Source: Pseudomonadota bacterium (GTDB taxonomy: Bacteria; Pseudomonadota; Alphaproteobacteria; Acetobacterales; Acetobacteraceae). From it: DNA of 9,540 bases. Under the pieces are notes generated by a model that had not been told where the DNA came from, did no database searches, and was given only the letters and a program-made list of their open reading frames with translations. The stretch spans positions 1 through 9,540 of the forward strand of contig JAKBCB010000111.1 of the NCBI GenBank assembly GCA_021808185.1, given 5' to 3'. The first letter of the stretch is position 1, and the number at the start of each line of letters is the position of its first letter. This document shows positions 5,850 through 9,540 of this stretch, one piece after another. A program made the position numbers and the translations under genes.

Positions 5850-8198
5850 ATGGACGCCATCGCCGATCTTTCGCCCGACCGGTTCGCCGTCGGCCAGCCC
5901 GTCCCGCGCAGCGAGGACCCGCTGCTGCTGCGCGGCGAAGGGCATTACACCGACGACCTGAACCTGCCGGGCCAGGCCCATGGCGTCGTGGTGCGCAGCC
6001 GCATCGCGCACGGCCATTTGCGCGGAGTGGACACGGCCGCCGCGCGCGCCATGCCGGGGGTGCTGGCGGTGCTGACCGGGGCGGATCTGGAGGCGGCGGG
6101 GCTAGGGCCGATGCCGATCAACGTGTTCGGCCAGAACCGCGACGGCGCGCCGCACCCGCGCCCGCGCCAGATGCCGCTGGCCACCGACCGGGTGCGCTAT
6201 GTCGGCGATCCGGTGGCGTTCGTGGTGGCCGAGACGGTGGCACAGGCCAAGGACGCGGCCGAGACGGTCACGCTCGACATCGAGGAATTGCCCGCCGTGA
6301 CGGAGGCGCGCGTGGCCGCCGCCCCGGACGCGCCGCTGCTGTATCCCGAGGCGCCGGGCAACCTGCTGCTGGACTGGGAATATGGCGACCGCGCGGCGGT
6401 GGATGCCGCGTTCGCGCGGGCGGCGCATGTCACGCGCCTAGACCTGCGCAACAGCCGTATCGTGGTGTGCGCGATGGAGCCGCGCGCGGCGCTGGGCGAG
6501 TTCGACGCCGAGGACGGGCGCTTCGTGCTGCGCGTCGGCTGCCAGGGGGTGTTCACCCAGCGCAGCCTGCTGGCCGGGCCGCTCAATGTGCCGGTGGAGA
6601 AGGTCCGCGTGTTGACCGGGCAGGTCGGCGGCTCGTTCGGCATGAAATTCACCTGCTACCCGGAATATGTCTGCGCGCTGCACGCTGCGCGTGTGCTCCG
6701 CCGGCCGGTGAAATGGACCGACGAGCGCACCGACAGCTTTGTCTCCGACAGCCATGGCCGGGACCATGACGTGACAGCCGAGCTGGCGCTGGACGCGGAG
6801 GGAACATTCCTGGCGCTGCGGGTGAACGGATACATGAACGTAGGCGCACGGCTGTCCAACGCGCTGACCCTGCCGGGGACGATGAACATCGCGCGCAACA
6901 TCATCGGCGTGTACCGCACGCCGCTGGTCTCGGTGGCGACGCGCTGCGTGTTCACCAACACCACGCCCGTGGGCGCGTATCGCGGCGCCGGGCGGCCGGA
7001 AGGCAACTACTACATGGAGCGGCTGGTGGAGACCGCGGCGCGCGAGATGGGGATCTCGGCGCTGGACCTGCGCCGGCGCAACCATGTGCGGCCGGGCCAG
7101 TTGCCGCACGCCTCACCGGCCGGGGTGAGCTACGACAGCGGCGATTTCCCGGCGCTGCTGGACCACGCGCTGACGCTGTCCGACTGGGACGGCTACGCCG
7201 CCCGCGCGGCCGAAAGCCAAGCGCGCGGCAAGGTTCGCGGGCGCGGCGTGGGGCAGTATCTGGAAATGACCGCCGCCGGCTCGCCGGAACATGGCGGCGT
7301 GCGGTTCGAGGCGGACGGGACCGTGACCATCGTCACCGGCACGCTGGATTACGGCCAGGGCCATGCCTCGGCGTTCGCGCAGATCCTGACGGGGGCGCTG
7401 GGCGTGCCGTTCGGCGCGATCCGGCTGTTGCAGGGCGATTCCGACCAGTTGCTGGCCGGCGGCGGCACCGGCGGCTCGCGCAGCCTGATGCAGAGCGGGG
7501 CCGCGATCCTGGCGGCGGCGGACCGGGTGATCGACAACGGCAAACGCATCGCCGCCCACGTGCTGGAAGCCGCCGAGACGGACATTGCCTTCGAGGCCGG
7601 GCGGTTCTTCGTCGATGGCACCGATCGCGGCATCGGCATCATGGAACTGGCGGCCCGGCTGCGCGCCGGGATGTCGCTGCCGCAGGACGTGCCGGCAAGC
7701 CTGGACGCGGCCCTGGTCAACCCTGGCGTGCCCGCCGCCTTCCCGAACGGCTGCCACGTGGCCGAGGTGGAGCTGGACCCGGACACCGGCGTGGTCGCGG
7801 TGGTGCGCTACTGCATGGTCAACGATTTCGGCGTCGAGGTGAACCCTATGCTGGTCGCGGGGCAGGCGCATGGCGGCGTGGTGCAGGGCATCGGCCAGGC
7901 GCTGGGCGAGGCGGTGCGCTACGACGAGAACGGGCAACTGCTGTCGGGCAGCCTGATGGACTACGCCCTCCCGCACGCCTCCGACACCCCCGCCTTCGCG
8001 GTCGAGAGCCATCCGACACCCGCGCTGACCAATCCGCTCGGCGCCAAAGGCTGCGGCGAGGCGGGCTGCGCCGGCAGCCTGCCCGCGGTGATGAACGCGG
8101 TGGTGGACGCGCTGAGCGACTACGGGGTGCGGCACATCAACATGCCCGCGACCCCGGAGCGAGTCTGGGAGGCGATGCAGGCCGCACCACTTGCCTAG
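5850..8198 (+). CDS. Molybdopterin-binding subunit, xanthine dehydrogenase family (form II CoxL-like)
   Basis: This 782-residue protein matches the large, molybdenum-cofactor-binding subunit of the xanthine dehydrogenase/CO dehydrogenase/aldehyde oxidoreductase family. These enzymes hydroxylate aldehydes, N-heterocycles or similar substrates and pass electrons to FeS and FAD subunits. The N-terminal a/b hammerhead domain spans about 25-135 (D-P-L-L-L-R-G-E-G-H-Y-T-D-D, then V-R-Y-V-G-D-P-V-A-F-V-V-A). Cofactor-binding domains follow, with G-Q-V-G-G-S-F-G-M-K at 257-266. The active-site loop is A-Y-R-G-A-G-R at 376-382, the form II signature; true CO dehydrogenases have A-Y-R-C-S-F-R. The catalytic glutamate is Glu737 in G-C-G-E-A-G. 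The start has AGGAG 7 nt upstream, and the open frame back to 5823 adds nothing family-like. No FeS or FAD subunit gene is adjacent, so its partners must lie elsewhere. The substrate is undetermined. Confidence 0.93.
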   Translation: MDAIADLSPDRFAVGQPVPRSEDPLLLRGEGHYTDDLNLPGQAHGVVVRSRIAHGHLRGVDTAAARAMPGVLAVLTGADLEAAGLGPMPINVFGQNRDGAPHPRPRQMPLATDRVRYVGDPVAFVVAETVAQAKDAAETVTLDIEELPAVTEARVAAAPDAPLLYPEAPGNLLLDWEYGDRAAVDAAFARAAHVTRLDLRNSRIVVCAMEPRAALGEFDAEDGRFVLRVGCQGVFTQRSLLAGPLNVPVEKVRVLTGQVGGSFGMKFTCYPEYVCALHAARVLRRPVKWTDERTDSFVSDSHGRDHDVTAELALDAEGTFLALRVNGYMNVGARLSNALTLPGTMNIARNIIGVYRTPLVSVATRCVFTNTTPVGAYRGAGRPEGNYYMERLVETAAREMGISALDLRRRNHVRPGQLPHASPAGVSYDSGDFPALLDHALTLSDWDGYAARAAESQARGKVRGRGVGQYLEMTAAGSPEHGGVRFEADGTVTIVTGTLDYGQGHASAFAQILTGALGVPFGAIRLLQGDSDQLLAGGGTGGSRSLMQSGAAILAAADRVIDNGKRIAAHVLEAAETDIAFEAGRFFVDGTDRGIGIMELAARLRAGMSLPQDVPASLDAALVNPGVPAAFPNGCHVAEVELDPDTGVVAVVRYCMVNDFGVEVNPMLVAGQAHGGVVQGIGQALGEAVRYDENGQLLSGSLMDYALPHASDTPAFAVESHPTPALTNPLGAKGCGEAGCAGSLPAVMNAVVDALSDYGVRHINMPATPERVWEAMQAAPLA

Positions 8199-8210
8199 AC
8201 ATATTATGCG

Positions 8211-8240
8211 TTGACGCCGCCCCCCTCCCCGGCCCCTAAT
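8211..8240 (+). promoter_or_regulatory. Weak candidate promoter before the flavoprotein gene
   Basis: TTGACG (8211-8216, 5 of 6 bases) is followed by an 18-bp spacer and CCTAAT (8235-8240, 4 of 6). Transcription would start around 8247, giving a leader of about 20 nt before the ATG at 8269. If real, the flavoprotein gene could be transcribed independently of the molybdenum enzyme gene. The -10 is poor in its first two bases. Confidence 0.3.
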
Positions 8241-8255
8241 CGCCGCGATTTTTCC

Positions 8256-8265
8256 GGAGGGGGAG
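8256..8265 (+). promoter_or_regulatory. Strong purine-rich ribosome site for the 8269 start
   Basis: GGAGGGGGAG ends 3 nt before the ATG at 8269; its first half, GGAGG, is 8 nt away, which is ideal. It marks the start of a gene that remains open to the window end. Confidence 0.75.
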
Positions 8266-8268
8266 CGG

Positions 8269-9540
8269 ATGCGGTCGCAGGCGCGCGCGGTGGTGATCGG
8301 CGGCGGCGTGGTGGGGGCCAGCGTGCTGTACCACCTCGCCCGTATCGGCTGGACGGATGTCGTGCTGCTGGAAAAGAGCGAGCTGACCGCCGGCAGCACG
8401 TGGCACGCGGCCGGGGGCATGCACACGTTCAACGGCGATGCCAATATCTCCCGCCTTCAGAAATACACCATCGACCTGTACCGCGAGATCGAGAAGCTGT
8501 CCGATCAGTCCTGCGGGTTGCACCCGAACGGCGGACTGATGCTCGCCTCGACGCAGGGCGAGATGGACAGTCTCTATCTGATCGCCTCGCGAGCGAAGTA
8601 TCTCGGCATGGAGACCGCCATCATCTCGGTGGCCGAGGCGGTGCGGATGAATCCGCTGATCGACCCGCAATACTTCATCGGCGCGCTGTGGCGGGCCGAT
8701 GGCGGGCATTGCGATCCATCCGGCACCACGCACGCCTACGCGAAGGCCGCGCGCGCGCTCGGCGCGGAGATCAACCGCTTCACCCGCGTGGTGGCGTTGA
8801 AGCAGCGACCGGACTGCTCGTGGGATGTCGTCACCGACAAAGGCAGCATCCACGCCGAGCATGTGGTGAACTGCGGCGGGCTGTGGGCGCGCGAGATCGG
8901 ACGCATGGTGGGCATCGAACTGCCGGTGCTGGCGATGTCGCACCACTATCTGCTGACCGAGCCGCTGCCGGAACTGGCCGGGCTGGACAAGGAGATCGTC
9001 AACACCACCGACTATGCCGGCGAGATCTACATGCGCCAGGAGCGCCAGGGCGCGCTGATCGGCACGTATGAGGCGAACCCGGTCGCCTGGGCGCCGGACA
9101 CCACGCCGGACGATTTCTCCATGCAGCTGCTGCCGGAGGAACTGGAGCGGCTTGCTCCGGCCTTCGAGGTCGGGTTCAGGCATTTTCCGGCACTGGGGCG
9201 GGCGGGCATCAAGAAGGCGATCAACGGGCCGTTCACCTTCGCGCCCGATGGCAACCCGCTGGTCGGGCCGGTGCCGGGGCTGCGCAATTACTGGGTGGCC
9301 TGCGCGGTGATGGCCGGGTTCAGCCAGGGCGGCGGCATCGGCCTCGCACTGTCGCAATGGATGGCACACGGCGATCCCGGGCAGGACGTGCTGGCGATGG
9401 ATGTCGCCCGGTATGGCGCGTTTGCCACGCCCCGCTACACATCCGCCAAAGTGCATGAGAATTACACGCGGCGCTTCCGCCTGGCGTATCCGAACGAGGA
9501 GTTGCCGGCGGCGCGGCCGTTCCGGCGCACGCCGATCCAT
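8269..9540 (+). CDS. FAD-dependent dimethylglycine/sarcosine dehydrogenase-like protein, 3' end missing
   Basis: The frame is open from this ATG to the window edge (424 codons). It encodes the N-terminal part of a flavoprotein that oxidatively demethylates N-methyl amino acids such as dimethylglycine or sarcosine. The FAD-binding Rossmann motif G-G-G-V-V-G is at 11-16, with the ribose-binding acidic residue Glu35 at the end of strand 2. G-S-T-W-H-A-A-G (42-49) holds His46, which aligns with the histidine that binds FAD covalently in mammalian dimethylglycine dehydrogenase. A-P-D-G-N-P-L-V-G-P-V-P-G and a C-terminal A-K-V-H-E-N-Y and Y-P-N-E-E-L-P-A-A-R-P stretch mark the end of the DAO domain and the start of the central FAO_M-type domain. 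Full-length relatives have about 800-850 residues and end in a GcvT-like folate-binding domain, which would lie beyond the window. It follows the molybdenum enzyme gene by 70 bp. Exact substrate is uncertain within this paralogue-rich family. Confidence 0.92.
   Translation, partial: MRSQARAVVIGGGVVGASVLYHLARIGWTDVVLLEKSELTAGSTWHAAGGMHTFNGDANISRLQKYTIDLYREIEKLSDQSCGLHPNGGLMLASTQGEMDSLYLIASRAKYLGMETAIISVAEAVRMNPLIDPQYFIGALWRADGGHCDPSGTTHAYAKAARALGAEINRFTRVVALKQRPDCSWDVVTDKGSIHAEHVVNCGGLWAREIGRMVGIELPVLAMSHHYLLTEPLPELAGLDKEIVNTTDYAGEIYMRQERQGALIGTYEANPVAWAPDTTPDDFSMQLLPEELERLAPAFEVGFRHFPALGRAGIKKAINGPFTFAPDGNPLVGPVPGLRNYWVACAVMAGFSQGGGIGLALSQWMAHGDPGQDVLAMDVARYGAFATPRYTSAKVHENYTRRFRLAYPNEELPAARPFRRTPIH

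Noticed and set aside
5850..8198. Assignment as a true carbon monoxide dehydrogenase (CoxL form I)
   Set aside because: The active-site loop is A-Y-R-G-A-G-R, not the A-Y-R-C-S-F-R that carries the Cys bound to copper in form I enzymes, and coxS and coxM are not adjacent.
7113..8444. Minus-strand open frame of 443 codons
   Set aside because: It is antisense to the molybdenum enzyme gene and reads as low-information His/Arg-rich sequence with no recognisable domain.
8211..9071. Plus-strand open frame of 286 codons
   Set aside because: It overlaps the flavoprotein gene in another frame, is Arg-rich and shows no family motif.
8236..9540. Minus-strand open frame of 434 codons reaching the window end
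   Set aside because: It is antisense to the flavoprotein gene, which has clear FAD motifs and a strong ribosome site on the plus strand.

Overview
The window is very GC-rich, with strong G/C preference at third codon positions and closely packed genes. That base use, the split DhaK/DhaL pair, the CoxL-like molybdenum enzyme and the dimethylglycine/sarcosine dehydrogenase-type flavoprotein suggest an alphaproteobacterium, possibly Rhodospirillales/Acetobacteraceae. This placement is an inference from gene content; no rRNA or other phylogenetic marker is present. I see no mobile element, tRNA, rRNA or CRISPR array. Most gene calls rest on recognisable family motifs.

Layout. (1) Positions 2-1470, plus strand: the 3' part of dhaK and a complete dhaL, overlapping by ATGA, together encoding a dihydroxyacetone-type kinase. 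(2) Positions 1539-2548, plus strand: two overlapping genes for paralogous small lipoproteins with a glycine-rich segment and a shared cysteine-pair/W-H-W C-terminal domain; I do not recognise the family. (3) Positions 2581-3792, minus strand: nhaA, a Na+/H+ antiporter, convergent with the lipoprotein pair. (4) Positions 3986-4774, plus strand: an unrecognised lipoprotein, divergent from nhaA across a 193-bp gap that carries a plausible promoter. (5) Positions 4801-5715, minus strand: a lipoprotein with two retropepsin-like aspartyl protease domains. (6) Positions 5850-8198, plus strand: a molybdopterin-binding large subunit of the xanthine dehydrogenase/form II CO dehydrogenase-like family, without its usual small and medium subunit genes. 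(7) Positions 8269-9540, plus strand, cut by the window end: an FAD-dependent dimethylglycine/sarcosine dehydrogenase-like protein.

How the genes relate. DhaK and DhaL form one enzyme. The two small lipoproteins probably act together or are a recent duplication. The molybdenum enzyme and the flavoprotein lie head to tail with 70 bp between them and could be co-transcribed in oxidative catabolism of small organic (N-methyl or carbonyl) compounds, but a possible promoter in the gap leaves this open. Four of the eight genes encode predicted lipoproteins, so the middle of the window is rich in envelope proteins. All intergenic gaps are under 200 bp. Nothing here is clearly an undescribed multi-gene system; the best candidates for new biology are the tandem lipoproteins and the two-domain aspartyl protease lipoprotein.
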